From: Eudromia elegans
Taxonomy: Eukaryota; Chordata; Aves; Tinamiformes; Tinamidae
Assembly (NCBI GenBank): GCA_003342815.1
Contig: PTEX01000236.1
Location: 124,001 to 188,000, forward strand
Length of the DNA stretch: 64,000 nucleotides
Direction of reading: 5' to 3'
Positions 12,061 through 25,049 of the stretch are shown piece after piece. The number at the start of each line of letters is the position of its first letter. The first letter of the stretch is position 1. The notes beneath the pieces were generated by a model, which searched no databases, was not told the origin of the DNA, and worked only from the letters and a program-made list of their open reading frames with translations. Position numbers and translations under genes: made by a program.

Positions 12061-13993
12061 TCTGTGGGATGCTCGCCACGAACAAGCGCCCATTGTACCC
12101 TGGCCCCACTGAAAGGCAGCTCAGTATGGTAAAAATATCATACATCGAGCCCTTCGATTTCCTTTTCTGCCCTCTTGGCTTTGCTTCTACCTTCTGAGCG
12201 AGCTCCATCTTACGTCTTTCCGCCTGCATCGCTTTGAAACATCAGTAAGTTGCTACTAAATGACCTAGTCCTCTCTAGGTTATGGTTGCCAACCCAATAA
12301 GCCTCTCCTAGCTGTTCTTCTGTGCTGGGTGACTGAGTGTTCCAGTCTCCCATGAGCTGCAGGACCTCCGTGGCACCTTGGGTGGCCCAACGGGGAGGGC
12401 GGGAGGCTCCAAGAGAGCACAGGGCACTTCCCAAACCCTTCCCATCCCCAAGGCTCCTTGCCAAGGTGGGCGAGGGGAACCCATCCCTGGCAAGCAGCTG
12501 CACGGAGCAGGTGGGAGAGGCTGCAAAGCCACCCACGAGGTGCGGTGAAACCTGGCAGGGCTGCTGGAAGAAAAGCCCTGGTAGCACGTGGCTTCCAAGG
12601 GCAGCTTCAAGCAAGCAGGTGCCAGGCGATGGCAAGGTCCGGATTGCCCTTTGGGAAGGAAGCACGGGCAGCTCGGGCAGGGCTGGCCAGCAAGCCGGTG
12701 CCCATCTGGCTCCTTCCAGGCTGCTGATTCCCCATGCGGGATGAAGGCGCTGGTTTCTCCAAGGCAACGGTCCCGTGTGATCCGCGCGTGACATTTGTTG
12801 CACGAGCGCCGATTAGGACTATTAAAGACACCAGCACTACTCCTGAGGGGATACATACACTGATTGGAATTAAAAAAAAAATAAAAGTGAAAATAAGCAA
12901 AGCTTAGGAAGGACGGAAGGAGAATAAAAGGTGCAAAGGGAGCCAGTTTACAGGGCTATCCTAATTTGAGACAAACTCGGTGAACTAATGGCTCCTTTTT
13001 GAGACTTGTTTAAGCAGATGAATATTAAAATTTTGCTCAGGCATCCTCGGGCAGGCCCAGCTCCTACAAATGAAAAAATCAACCGACACCAGCCCAGGGG
13101 AGCAGGGACATGGCTGATCTGAACGGTGTCATAAAACGGTCTTCAGCCTGAGTAAAAGGCATGGCTTTCCACAGCCTGCCGCAGGACGAAAGCTGCCCCC
13201 AAGCAGAGGGGACAGGGGCAGAACTGTGGCCACATTTCACCCAGTAAAACAAAACACGACCCCTTGCCTCACACTGCCTGCTCCTCACGGACGGCGATGC
13301 TCAGGGGCCTGCGGGACAGCAACCACAGAGCAGGACCCCAAGCGGGAATCGATCGGGTTTATTTCTAGCATCCGAGGCCTCCCCCCATGTTAAAAATAAC
13401 CCCACGGTGGCTAATTCAGCACGTCTCGACAGCCTTATGCTCCCTCCACACTGCTCTGCTGGTGTCTGCTGTGTGTTCTCTGTATCCTCCAGCTTCCAGC
13501 CTGGACAAAGCAGGGCAGTTAATGCCTGGCTGCTCCCAAGCTCATCCGCCCTGGCCTTTTCCAAAGCATCTGCACCTGCAATCAGCCCTTTCCTGTGGGG
13601 TTCCTGACAATTAGATGAGGATATTTAATGCAACATGATGATCTCCACCTCAGTGTCCCAGCCCGGTGCATGTCCCGCGCAAGGCCCAGCAGTGGGCATG
13701 GTCACCAGGCGGCTTGAAAGGTTATTTCTGAGAAAATAAGGCCGGGACTTTGATGCTTGTGTGTCGGTGATCTTCCTACAGCCCTGGGTTCTGTGCCAAG
13801 TGGAAAGACAAGAGTGAGACGCTGGGAAATGGGAGGCATGGAACAGATCGCCGGGGCACCACCGTGCTGCTGCCGCTCGGTGGGAGTGATTGAGGCTTGG
13901 GAAGGCTCCTTGTCTGCTCTCCTGGGCAGAAAAAAATATTTTATCAAATAAATAAAATGCAGACAAGTGGTTCTGACCTTCCCTTCACAGTGT

Positions 13994-14014
13994 CTTTGTT
14001 TGTTTGTTTGTTTC
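13994..14014. repeat. (TTTG)n simple repeat
   Basis: About five tandem copies of TTTG are seen directly. No coding or regulatory role is apparent. Confidence 0.9.
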
Positions 14015-15717
14015 TCTTACTTTTGGCTATACGATGTTTTTTGGTTGGGAAGCTTTACTGTTACTGGACCTGCACCTCCTTCCAGACCCACGTGGAGCGG
14101 AGCAGATTTCCCCAGTTCTCTGCAGATTAGCTCGGTTTGGTGCTAAGGGTCTGCTTCCGTAGGGGTGTTTGGGAGAGGTTCATCCTCTCAAAGCAGATGC
14201 TCCACCGTATGGCAGCACCTTTACTCGAGCTGCAGCAGATCCCACCTGCCAAAGACCTGGTCCTCAAGCTTCTCCCAAGGCCAGGGCTGGAAACACCACA
14301 AAGAAGTCAGTGCTGGGGTATGGGAGCTCATCTTTCCTCCTTGTCTTTTCCTGCTGAATTTAACCTCCTGACTCAAGGAATGCAATTAAGAACAGACTGA
14401 GGTTAATGAATACAACCCGTTCCCTTCGTCTCCTCATGCTGGGGCTAGGGGAATGACTTGGAGCACCTGCTCCAAGCTGCCTTTGCCGCCAAGGGTCTGT
14501 GGATGCGATGTGCTGCCCATGGGATGCTCCCACATCTGGACACTCACGTGACCCTCCTGCTGGTTTAAGGAATGCTGCTCGAATGCACAACTGCCAGGAA
14601 ACAACACTGCTGCCTGCTCCAGCTGCATCTTCCCACATCCTGCTGCATGGTACAGGCTGAGAGAGCATGGCAGTGGCTATTTGAAAGAAAATAATGAAAA
14701 TAAAGTGCCAAAAAACACACCAGCAGAACATGTCTGAAGTCACAAAATGAGATTTGCATCAGCCAGGGGCAAAACCCCTACAGGTCCCTGTAAGGTTTGG
14801 AGGAGAAGGGCACACAAGCGCTTGCAATCCTGTGTGCAGCCTCCTTCTGCACAGCAGCGCGTGGATGCAGCAGCAAAACACCCTCAACGTGCTAAAAGAG
14901 GAAAGAAATGTTAAATACTACCAGTAAACTCACGCCCTCAGACCAGCCTAACTAGTCTTCCTTAAGCAAGTTTAAAAGAAAATAAAAATAAAAGCAATTT
15001 TGAGAAACTCTCCCTGGCTTTAGCACGCGAGGAGCTGACCTTTTATTACGGGACATTAGGGAAGCACAAGAAAAAATAATCAACGCTTCTTTCTGTTTAA
15101 TATGGAAAGGCAATATCTGAGATCCCTCAAGGGCTGGTGGCTACTGGGACGACTGTGTCCACGTTGCAGAGAGGACGGGTGTGGGTGGCACCTCCCGCCT
15201 CCAAGCAGACCCGTCCCCGGCCGTTTGTGTTGGCAGAGGAACAAGAAAAGCTCCACAGAACCTAGTGGAAAAAAAGGCAGGAAAAAAAAAAAAAAGGGGG
15301 GGAAAAAAATAGCCAGCAAATAAACAAAAGCATTCCTAATAAACTGGAAATGTCATACTACATCAGAGATCACAAGACTGAGCCCAGAAAGGTCCAAATG
15401 GCAAGAACACACTGTTAAAAACAGATGGGAAAACAAGACGGGAAAGGTTGAGTCTGTCTGTTCCTGAACTTCTGGTTCTGACACGGGCTCTAGACACGCT
15501 GGTGGTGAGGCTGGGGAGACAGTGGGTGAAATACCAGTCATCTGCATCATCCCAGGAATCCCTCTGGAAACTGTAAAGCCAGAGGACGGCGGGGAAGGAG
15601 TTTTGCCCTTAAATTGCCTCTAACCGACAACTTTGGAAATTTAGATTTTTTTTTCTCAGCTTTCTAAGTCCAGGATCTATAGTCAGGTTACTAATACGGC
15701 TTTGTACATCATGAACT

Positions 15718-15738
15718 TGTTTATTTATTTATTTATTC
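15718..15738. repeat. (TTTA)n simple repeat
   Basis: About five tandem copies of TTTA are seen directly in AT-rich sequence. Confidence 0.9.
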
Positions 15739-18700
15739 TCTCTTTGGGGTCCATGCTTCCCAGGAGCTCAGATTCATTTGAGCCAAATGCTCTTATTTAT
15801 AGAAAAAGGGCTCAAGTCTGAAAGATCTCAAAAACATCAGCTATACTTGCAAATACTGGAAGTTTGGCTCAGGTGCCTTTCAAGGCAGGGGGTGAGGGTT
15901 GGGGGGAACTCTTTCCAGAGCTCACACCAAACACTCTTCTGCAATCTGAACAAGTTCAGCTGATTTCCTCTATTATTTTTCATTCCTTTGTGCTCTAGTT
16001 TCCAAAAGATGCCTAAACATCCAAGTGCAAAGGCTGTCAGCGCAATATTTCCAACCCAGCAGGAAGTAAGAGATATCTCTAGGGAGACTCTATTTCTGGA
16101 GAGCTCTCCAGCTCCAAGCAATGCCATCAGACATTATTATTATTATTTGGATTAAGACAGAGCAGTGGAGCCGAGGCATTCCCACAGCATTTCTCCCACT
16201 GACTGTTCCTCCAATTTGGATGGTGGACCCTGTCCCTTCTTGGGGTCTTGTTCTCTAACCAACGCACGGCTCCACCAAGGAGGTCAATGCAACCGACATG
16301 TACTCGGTGCTAGAAGGGGAGACACATCTGTATGGATCCAGGACGTGGCTAGAAACCCATGTCTTATCTCCTGGAGGTTTTGCAACCTGAAGTGACCAAT
16401 GCTTTTGAGACCTCTGGCATCAGAGCAGAACACTGGTGGTACCTTGAGAGTTGAATTGAAAGACATGCATGACAAGGAATGGCATTGCAATAGCTTTGGA
16501 GGCTGCCTAGCACAATACAACTCTAATATCAGCATTCAGGACTGGGACTATTTGCAGCTCCACCAGCAAAGAACTGCATTCCACTACATTAATCACATCA
16601 CCCAGTTCTTTCTTTTATAACTCATCTCTTACGAGTTTAAAAAAACATTATATAATAGCTCTCCCTCATCTTATCTCATAAGATTTGTAAGTCAAAACAG
16701 AAACACTGAGGACTGTACAAACAAACAAAAAAGAAAGATAATATTGAAAAAAAACACATTTTGGCTGGATTTAATATGTATTAGAAACCTTAGTCACAAT
16801 GGAAATTGTATTTATAACCACAAACCTCCACTAAATTATCTCAACAGCCTCTAACTGTGACTCTGACGGCCAAAGCAGCATAGTAAATTACCAGCTCACC
16901 ATGTGAAATGATAGTCATCACCATTAAAACGTGTTTTAGCTCCAGTCACTCCAAAGCAGGGTGGTGGGAGACTCACTTTCGTCACCCGCTGAGCACGGGC
17001 ACCAGGGTGCTCATGTGCCCCGTGGCGCTTTGCCTTCTAACAGGGGCCCTCCGTGCACTTTATCCATGGGGCAGAAACATGTTGCCAACCCTAGAGTGAA
17101 CCCACGCTCCTGATGACAACCCCCCTCCTTTCCCATGTCTGATCGACTTTCCACTCATCAGATTTTCCTGTCTGGCAGATGGAGTGAGTTGTTGTAGAGG
17201 CCAGATTCACTCCCAGGGTTGTCCTATTGACCACAGGAAAGTCACACGCGAGGTGCAGAAGATGAGGGTCTCAGTGCAAGGCTGCAGGGGCATGGGGCAA
17301 GAACCAGGGGGATTGGATAATGCAGGTGCTGGGACTGTGGCTTTCAGTCTAAGAGATGCTGTTTATCACATCCAGCCACGGGACACCAAGAGGGAAGCAA
17401 GGTTCGATCCTGGGAAGCGATCCTCACGTTCCTGAAATGAGTTTTGTTCATTCATGTCTTGTTATGGAGCCACACAAAAAGTGAGAGCCAACCTCTAAGA
17501 AAAAGACCCTGTTCCTTCCTGTGTGTTTTGAGTACTTCTGTAATTGCTGTCTCAGTTACTCAGGGTAGCAAAAGAGCTTCTCAGAAAGTGTCAACTTTTC
17601 AAATGCAATAAAAAAGAGCAGCCTCCAAGAGATTTTTGGCACAGACACAAGTGGTCACATTCAGAAGTGCCACAGGATGGTTGTATTTTGGGGGTCTCCT
17701 CTCACCCAAAAGCATCTTCTCGGTTAAACCATGTCCCCAAGGACATCAGCATCTCTTGCTGACAAACCGTGATACATCACGCGGAAGCACCCCAGTCCAT
17801 ATGGAGGAACCATCCATGGGACATCCGAGTTACACTGCTGAGAGCACTGGGGCTGAGTCTCTGAACATACTTTTTGTTGGTGGTTGGATTTCTAGTAAAC
17901 AGGGTTTTTTCTCAGGCTAATTAGTCAAAACTTTCACATGTTTCGAAGAAAACAATTCCAACAGGATGTTTTGGCCTGGCCTTCTCACAGAACTGTCCGT
18001 ATGAATAAAGCCTTGCCTCAATCACGGTTCAATTAGCAGTAATACACGCCAAAGAGGAGTGCTTATAATTCAGGAACAATTAAGCTCTCGACACGTCACT
18101 CGGGCTGCTCGCTTTCAGTGGGAGGCTTCAAGGTACAAAGAATTGCAAAGATTAGGCTTTACAACCCTTTTTTTAATTACGAATGCAAATCTAGAAGCGT
18201 CTCATCCTCAGGTGGTACTCAACAACTCGATTGTGTCTGAAATTAGAAATGCTTCAGAGAAGCAGGTATAGAGTTAATCTCACCAGGCCTTAACTAAAGC
18301 AGATTTAGCAGCACTTTGGGTTGCTACTGGCAGACTCGTCCATAAAGAAGGGTGGAGAGAAGATCACATACCAAATGTTTTCGTCAAATGTGCTTGTTAG
18401 CCATGAATTCATATATTACAAAAAGCCTCATGAACATCTTATGCATAACACAGGGCAGATTTCACTCTGCTTCCCATATTCTTTTCTAGTCCAGACCATG
18501 TGCCTGAGGTCTGTTTTCTATCCCTCTCCCATTCAAACTACGGCAGGAAGCCAGAAGCCAAGCAAGAACCGGCATGGACGCCCACCAGAGCATCTCCAAA
18601 CTCAAGTGCCTTGCTGTTGATCCAACCCTGTGTTATTGGATCCCCCAGCAGCACAGAGCTGGACACCAGCACATGTGTGCAATGAGATGCTACCCAGCAG

Positions 18701-20859
18701 GTAGCAGCCCCCCTGTTGTCACTGCCGCCTGCAAATACCCATTTTTAGCCCGAAAATCACCATGAACTTAACAGGAGCTATTGAATATTGAGTATTTTGT
18801 GAAGAGCTGTCCACGACACCAACTCGTCAGCAGCTCTGCCTTCTGCTGTGTGTACACACAACTAGTGAAGTGCTTCTACTGCTAACAAATTTGCAAATAA
18901 CCTTCCCCTCTTCACAGGGCTGCATCTCCAGATCTTGCTCCTTGGTACATCTCCCTTTGATAGCACAGTACGTGTGAGACCGTATGCACACCAGCTGGCA
19001 GTACTGATTTGATGCTAAAAAGAGAGTTTTGATCGATTCTGAGCTGAAGCCTCAGCCAACATATTTTGCAACTGTTTAAGTCAACGGCCTGATCCTTTCA
19101 GGGTCTCTGTTATGTTGATTTTGAAGGGAATGCTACTCAGAACTTAAAACAGAGAGTACCTCCAAGGTTCATTGGAGCTGGTCTGGTTTGGAAACTGGAT
19201 CTAGTAATCCCACACCAAAGCATGCCCATTTCCAGCACCAGAACCAGAAGATGGAGGTAGCCCCCATCACTAGGAAAGACTTTTCTTCAACTTGACTAGT
19301 TTAGATCTCAAAATACAGATTTTGCTCTTTTCCACTGTTTCATTTTTCATATCAAACTCTACCTCTCTAGATGTTTTTACTACTCATGTTTCCTCTCCTT
19401 TTAGAGATGCAAATTCAAATCTGCAGAATCTGCTGAAGGATTCAGAGATCAAAACTCTTGCAAACTTCAACAGCTGTGACTATTTCTAAGCTTGATGCTG
19501 GTGGAAGAGAAACATCTCATCACCTTTTCTCAGTGTCACATAGACCTACATAGGCTTTGAGTCCAGTCAAGGTAGCAGCTCATCTCCAAGTCAAGCCATG
19601 CAGCCAGGGAAGGTTCTTACAGTTACATGAGTGGATTCAAATGCTATCCAGTAACTGTGCACACTCTGCTAGCTTCAAAACCCAGTCCTCAAGGTCTGGC
19701 TTTCTGCAGGAACATGATCTCGCATTGCTCTTTCCACCCAGCACAGCTGGGAACCTCGCAAAACACTCTTCACATCTCAAGTTGTTCCAAATATCTGGGC
19801 TGTTCTGCCTGTTTCTTCCCTTTGCAGGGGATGCTGTGGACACGGCTGTGGATGCTACAACGTCGTGTGGTGCTGGAGGTAGAGATGAGGCTTCACTATG
19901 AGCTCCTCTGCCCTCTCTCCTGCCATCCTGGCTCTGCTCCCTGACCCACAATCTTCCCATTGGAAACTCCGAGCTGACATTTATGTGCTGTGCACAGTGC
20001 AGGAGGGACGGGAAGCAGGAAAGGAGTGAAGCAGGGAAAAAACAAGCCTCAAGTCACTGCTTCTGCTGAAAATCAAAGCAAATGACATTTTCCTATGAGC
20101 TTCCGATCAGGAGGAAGTTATTTAGGAATAGCACAGAGAGCTGCAGAAGACCCAAAACCAAAGACGCGTTGCAGTATCGATGGCAAAAAAGCAGTTGGTT
20201 TGGTTTTTGTTGTCAACAAACCGGAAAGGATCCTGACTTTGCTTGATCCTCCCTGTGCTGGATGGCTCTCGGACACACAGCCTGTTCACAAGCAGCATGA
20301 AGAGAAAGGAGATTTAAATGTATCGGGACATGGAGACAATCAACCGGAGCGATGCCCTACGTAGGGATAGTCACGGTGACTTTGAGAGGGAGTTGCCATC
20401 AGTGGGCACTGCAGCCCTGATGTGAGTCATCTTGCAGATCTTCCCTTTCCCACGGGGCATTGCCTCAAGCCAAGAGCACTTGGGGAGCTGTCAGAAACCG
20501 GGAGTTGTCCCTTCCCACCAAAACAACAACAAAATCGTGACACACTTATTCCAATTGCTTGAATAAATCTGTGGAAAGAGGTTTCCAGAAGTGACCAGCA
20601 CAGTGGCTAATAACCCCATTTAGCACAATTATTGACACGAACATGAGGAAGGAGGGACATAAAAGAGCAGACAAATGTAACACGGGTGTTGGCCAGTTCA
20701 ATATAGGCCACAGTACCAGTTCTACACCATGCTAGTGACCCAGTTCAACATCAACAGAAAGAAGAAATGGAACAAAAGGAAGGTTTTCTAATCATTTTTT
20801 GAAATGATATATAAGCCCAGTTCAGGGATTATGGTAAGTGACAAAGGAACATACTTAGC

Positions 20860-21230
20860 AAATCAACTTATATCCTTTGGCAGCCATGTGAAAATCCATG
20901 GGGATGTCCAGAAAGTCAGGGAGGAATCTGAACAAGAAGGCAGCAGCTGCGATCATCGACAAAACTTAATCACTCAAAATCTACAAAATTCAGAGACACA
21001 AATCTTTGACTCAGATGTTATTTCCATCTTACCATATGGATGTGAGAGCTGGAACTCCACCAAAGAGATGTCTAAATGCCTTCCAAAGCAAATGCCTTTG
21101 GAAAATACCAGGTTTAAATGGAATAAGATGCATAACAAGTAGTGAGATCCTCCTAGGACAGCATCCCAGAGTCATCCAGAAGATGCAATGGAAACATTTT
21201 GGACATGGTGTCCAAAGGGTGTTGGACAGC
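20860..21230 (+). mobile_element. Decayed non-LTR retrotransposon remnant, C-terminal reverse-transcriptase region, not CR1
   Basis: The translation of 20866-21085 contains a run resembling the end of a non-LTR reverse transcriptase: FGSHVKIHGDVQK, QIFDSDVIS, ILPYGCESW and STKEMSKCL. After a frameshift near 21075 the next frame continues with NAFQSKCLWKIPG and then KMQWKHFGH. This order (LLYGCESW-type motif, Lys/Cys-rich segment, W-x-x-x-GH segment) is the C-terminal pattern of RTE-like and related elements, and does not match the CR1 copies in this window. No catalytic YADD block, 5' part or 3' tail was identified. The piece is short, frameshifted and clearly inactive. The family assignment is uncertain; the retrotransposon origin is fairly secure. 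Confidence 0.65.
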
Positions 21231-21269
21231 AGAAGAAATAAAGGAAGAAATGATCGAAAAAAAAGGGAT

Positions 21270-21920
21270 TTTTAGCACTACTTTGAGAAAAGGAGAGAAG
21301 ATAAAAGCACAGGATTTAAAAATTCAGAGGCCATATGAACTAAAATCCATAACAGGCAGAGGTGCAATTGCTTCCCAAGAAAAGGCAAGGAAGAAGCAAT
21401 TCGAATGCTAAACTCAGAAATGCCTAAGAGCTCTTCCGAGCTGCTCCTGCCTCAAAGGCAGATTTAAACCATAAATAAAAATGTCCTGTTTATGGCCCAA
21501 GACTGAACCTCCCATCCTGAACAGACATCATTTCAGGCGAGAAATGTCACATTTGGACGGAGGAATTCATTTCTAGGTATTAGTGTCATGCAGACACGCA
21601 GGCTGATGCAAGATTTCCCAGGTCCTTCCAACTTTCTCCAGGAAAACTGTGCAATGGCTGAGAAGGGAATTGAATAAGAAAAGACAAATCCAGAAACACA
21701 AAATCCCCCCACAAGTTGCTGGCATCAAATCACGCCAGATTCCCTGGAGAAGCAGCCGCTGCTGGCTATGCTATGCAGCAAGAAACACATGCTCGCAGTG
21801 CTAACGTTTTCCTCTTGCTCCTTAAAGGCACCACTTGTCGACTGAAGACCATGAGATCTTTTGGCCCAAGGCTGATCTTTTGTTTGTTTAAAAGTAGCCC
21901 GCTCTTAATTTGCTGATGTG
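21270..21920. other. Noncoding spacer
   Basis: No coding exon, repeat family or regulatory signal could be recognised between the reverse-transcriptase remnant and the next CR1 fragment. Confidence 0.45.
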
Positions 21921-21924
21921 GCTA

Positions 21925-22120
21925 GGAGGGATCACACAATGGATGGGTTTGGAAGGGACCTCTAGAGATCATCCAGTCCAACTCCCCTGCTCCAGCAGGG
22001 ATACCCAGAGCACGGGGCACAGGGTGGCAGCCAGGTGGGTTTGGAAGATCTCCAGAGCAGGAGCCTCCACTGCCTTTCTGGGCAGCCTGTGCCAGGGCTC
22101 CGGCACCCTCAAGATGACAC
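21925..22120 (-). mobile_element. CR1 LINE 3' fragment
   Basis: The plus strand reads as the reverse complement of a CR1 3' end: GGTTTGGAAGGGACCTCTAG, then ATCATCCAGTCCAACTCCCC, TGCTCCAGCAGGGA and CTGGGCAGCCTGTGCCAGGG. The element is therefore on the minus strand with its 3' end near 21925. Only about 200 bp is present, which is typical of 5'-truncated avian CR1 copies. It shares subfamily-type wording with the copies at 49.1 and 63.1 kb. Confidence 0.92.
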
Positions 22121-22124
22121 ATGC

Positions 22125-23880
22125 AAGATGGCACCAACCAGGCTGTGCAGGTTTACGTGGTGACCTCCAAGAACGCCCATTTGCAAATGTGTAAAAACAC
22201 GTCTTGAGAGGCTCGCCTGAGGTGTAAGTAGCAGCGTTCCCCTCCAGACATGCACAGGGTCTGCATCCCCTCTGGAGGTCTCAGGTCTGTTTTCTGCGAT
22301 CCCGTGAGGACTAAATATTCGCTTCTCCTGCCGTTTTTGCTAATGGCAAAGACAGAAGCCAAACAAACACAGGCCACTGGCTACAGCTACGGGAGCTCAG
22401 GTGCAACAGTCTGAGTTAGGGAAAAACGGCGCCAAGGACTGAGGAAAGGTTCTAGAGGCCGGCCCTGCCAAGGTGCCACCTCTTGGACGAGTGACAGGCC
22501 TAGGCGTGCCACAGTTAAGAGTCCCATAAAACTGCAGAGCTGAAGGACAGCGTGAAATAAAAAGCAGTTGAGATAATGAGCATTTGTATATGACTTCTAC
22601 TGGGGTTAACCCCTTTTTTTTCCCCAGACCTTTGGCAGCACGAGGTTGTCCTGTGGAGAAGAAGCAAGGGGTGAAAGAGGGACCGTAGTGAATGGCAGAG
22701 ACCATTTCAATACTGCTTCAGATGCACTTGGTGTGCTACACTGAAGCAAATCAAATTCTCTGTTCCTCAGTTGTTCCACCTTGAAAGACAGGGATAAATC
22801 TGTTTCATCCTCACTATCAAGTACCACATTTCATCCCCACTGTCAGAGGTTGCAAGATTGAAGTTACAGCACCCCAGCATGATGGGCTTCCAAGAGCTGG
22901 AAGGATCATCTAGTCTAGAAGAACTCTTGCCCTCATCCCCACACCACCACACTCCCCTCCCTTGCCAAAATCCTCGCTGGAAGTCCCAGGAAGCTCTGCA
23001 AACACTTGCAAGCATCTCCCATAACTTCATGCATCACCACCAGTCTGCAGGCAGCAGCTTGGAAACCTGTGCCCAAGGCACAAGGAGTAAAGTCAGGTTC
23101 AGTCCTCACTTTTGGAAATGATGCTCAACAAGGTGCAAGCAAAAGCACTGACTTGTTCTGTGCCTCAGTTTCCCCGTGCAGACTAAATCCTTCAAGGAGA
23201 CCTGGTCCCACCAAACACAAATGCTGGGTGCATCACAGAACCCGTCTCAGTCACCTTAGCTGCTCCTGAAATCCAAATTAATATTCGCTCAAATGGAGAC
23301 TTGAGTCACTACTGTAATTTATGTGCTTTGGTCTGGTAAATACTGTTACATCACCTCACACATATGACACTTGCTTTAAAGGAGAAAATTAAAAAAAGGC
23401 TTCAGTGTCACTTCTGGCTCCTTGCAAAGGAAAAGAAAAGGAAAAAAAATAAAGAATACTGCTTCCTGTTATACTTTCCTTAAGTACTGTTTGCCTTTCT
23501 GAAGTTCAACCTGTGTTTTGCCATCATCAATCTTTTACATTCACCCCAGACTTTGCCAGGGCCGTTGGCCAGTTCGGAGGTCACGATGCAGTCATGATGC
23601 GCAGCCAAAGCCTTGTCCAAGCCGTCTCCACAAAGCCTGACCTTGAGTTTTCACTTGCTCCACCACATGAAAACCTCTAAGGGCATGTCCACCTTGAGCA
23701 GCGCATCACCTTGGCAAGAAAAGCAAGCCAGCCCTGGCCAAACCGGTTGGAGTCTTGGCTGAGGAGCTGTCTGAGCACAGCACCTACCTGAGGTCATCAG
23801 CCTCATTAAGAAACAAAACATGGAAAAGCCACCTGGGTGGGGATCTCCAGAGCTGGAGATGCCCCTAGCTCTGCAGGTCA
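22125..23880. other. Noncoding spacer
   Basis: No gene was recognised. A short GTGCCTCAGTTTCCCC word near 23161-23176 resembles the core of MIR elements but is too short to call alone. Confidence 0.45.
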
Positions 23881-23884
23881 CCTA

Positions 23885-24360
23885 TTCCAGGGCACCAGCA
23901 GAGCATAAGTTTCCCCAGTGTCCAACCTGAATCTCCAAAGTTGCAATTTGTCATTGTTGCTCCTAGTTAGGACCCCTGCCACTACTGAGAAGAGTCGGGC
24001 TCCATTATCCCTCCAATTGTCCTTCAAGCAGCTCTAAGTTATTAGTTTGGCTCTTTGCCTCCTCTTCACCAGAGCAAGCCAAGCTTACTTACCTTCTCCT
24101 GACACGTCGTGTACCCTTGACCTCTGCCCATCTTGGTATTTCTACACTGGATTCCCGTTCCTCAACAGTCCTCTTAGCTTTTGGGACCCAACAGTGGCAA
24201 CAATATTGAGGTGCAGCCTCACAAGTGTGCAATACGGATGGCTCCTAGGCCAACATGCTCCTAACATAGCCCAGTTTGTGACATCATATTGGACACGTCC
24301 ATACGGCTCCACTGTAACTCCCAGACCCTTTTACCAGGGCTGCCAATGAGCTGGTCTGTC
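23885..24360 (-). mobile_element. CR1 LINE fragment, old
   Basis: Read on the minus strand, this corresponds to the end of the CR1 ORF and 3' region. On the plus strand the diagnostic order is GTCCAACCTGAATCTCC, ACTGAGAAGAGTCGGGCTCC, GGTGCAGCCTCACAAGTGTG and CTCCCAGACCC. Divergence from the usual CR1 wording is high and there are several small indels, so it is an older insertion than the copy at 21.9 kb. It covers consensus overlapping the copy at 25.1 kb, so the two are separate insertions. Confidence 0.8.
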
Positions 24361-24589
24361 TTGCAAGGATGGGAAACTGCAGGTATATGTTGAGATATCG
24401 AGAGGAAAATACAGCCCAGGTCAACACCTCAGACAAACGTTACGGTGGACGAAGGAACTCCCGACCAAAACGAACTGGAATGAAGGTTATGGGAAACGAA
24501 GGTTATGGGAAAGACGCCGTGTACTTTGAATCATCAATAATGATGCAGCGGAGGAACACGTCGAGAGGGAGCACGATCTCCACGCCGCG

Positions 24590-24690
24590 TTGCACAAGAG
24601 AGGCGGCGCTGCCCGCGCGCGGGGCCCGGGGAGGAGACACGCACCCCCTGACCTGAGCAACCTCTCCGCGCTCCGGCGGAGCAAGTGTTT
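24590..24690. promoter_or_regulatory. Small GC- and CpG-rich pocket
   Basis: A run around 24600-24690 contains GCGCGCGGGGCCCGG and many CpGs in otherwise average DNA. Length is about 100 bp. No exon could be tied to it. Confidence 0.2.
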
Positions 24691-25049
24691 GTCCATCCTC
24701 TGAATCACACGCAGACAACAGCTAAAACGCCTGCTGCTCCTCTTGATTCAGGCCTGGAGATTATATGGGAGGAGCAGGGCACGGCAAGGCGGTTTGACAG
24801 CTGGAATAAAATGTAAAGCAAGGGACTTGAGGGCTGCTGAAGCGTTGCACCAAGCATATCTTTGCCCAGGCTTGGAGGACTTTCATGAGTATTTGAGCCT
24901 AAGCAGTGCATGCTGGTGGCGTGGTTTATGCCTTAATGCTTTTCTATCCCTCATGAATTCAGACTGAAAACCCCCGAGTTCACCCAAACCAGCACCAAAA
25001 GGGATTTGGAGAACTTGGCCAATTCATTCCACTAGCTCAAAGCAGGATC

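Larger units (their letters stand above)
7000..20850. other. Long noncoding stretch without a recognisable gene
   Basis: No protein family could be recognised in any frame. The longest open frame is 251 codons (plus strand, 8651-9406); its product is rich in Arg, Gly, Ser and Pro, shows no domain, and has other open frames running opposite to it in the same GC-rich stretch. Another pair of overlapping minus-strand frames lies at 12210-12856. Simple sequence includes a T-run near 11440-11472, a TTTG run near 13994-14013, an A-run near 15279-15308 and a TTTA run near 15718-15737. A GC-rich pocket lies near 11960-12060. Nothing else stands out. Confidence 0.5.

Noticed and set aside
12210..12856. 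Two overlapping minus-strand open frames of 182 and 197 codons
   Set aside because: They overlap in different frames, with more open frames on the opposite strand, as expected in GC-rich DNA. No domain and no splice-bounded exon was seen.
22853..23060. Possible CR1 fragment (GAGCTGGAAGGATCATCTAG)
   Set aside because: Resemblance stops after about 25 bases and the continuation does not follow any CR1 wording.
23161..23176. Short MIR-like word GTGCCTCAGTTTCCCC
   Set aside because: Only about 16 bases match, with nothing recognisable on either side.
24482..24513. Two adjacent 16-bp copies of GAAGGTTATGGGAAA-type sequence
   Set aside because: A single short duplication with no wider structure.
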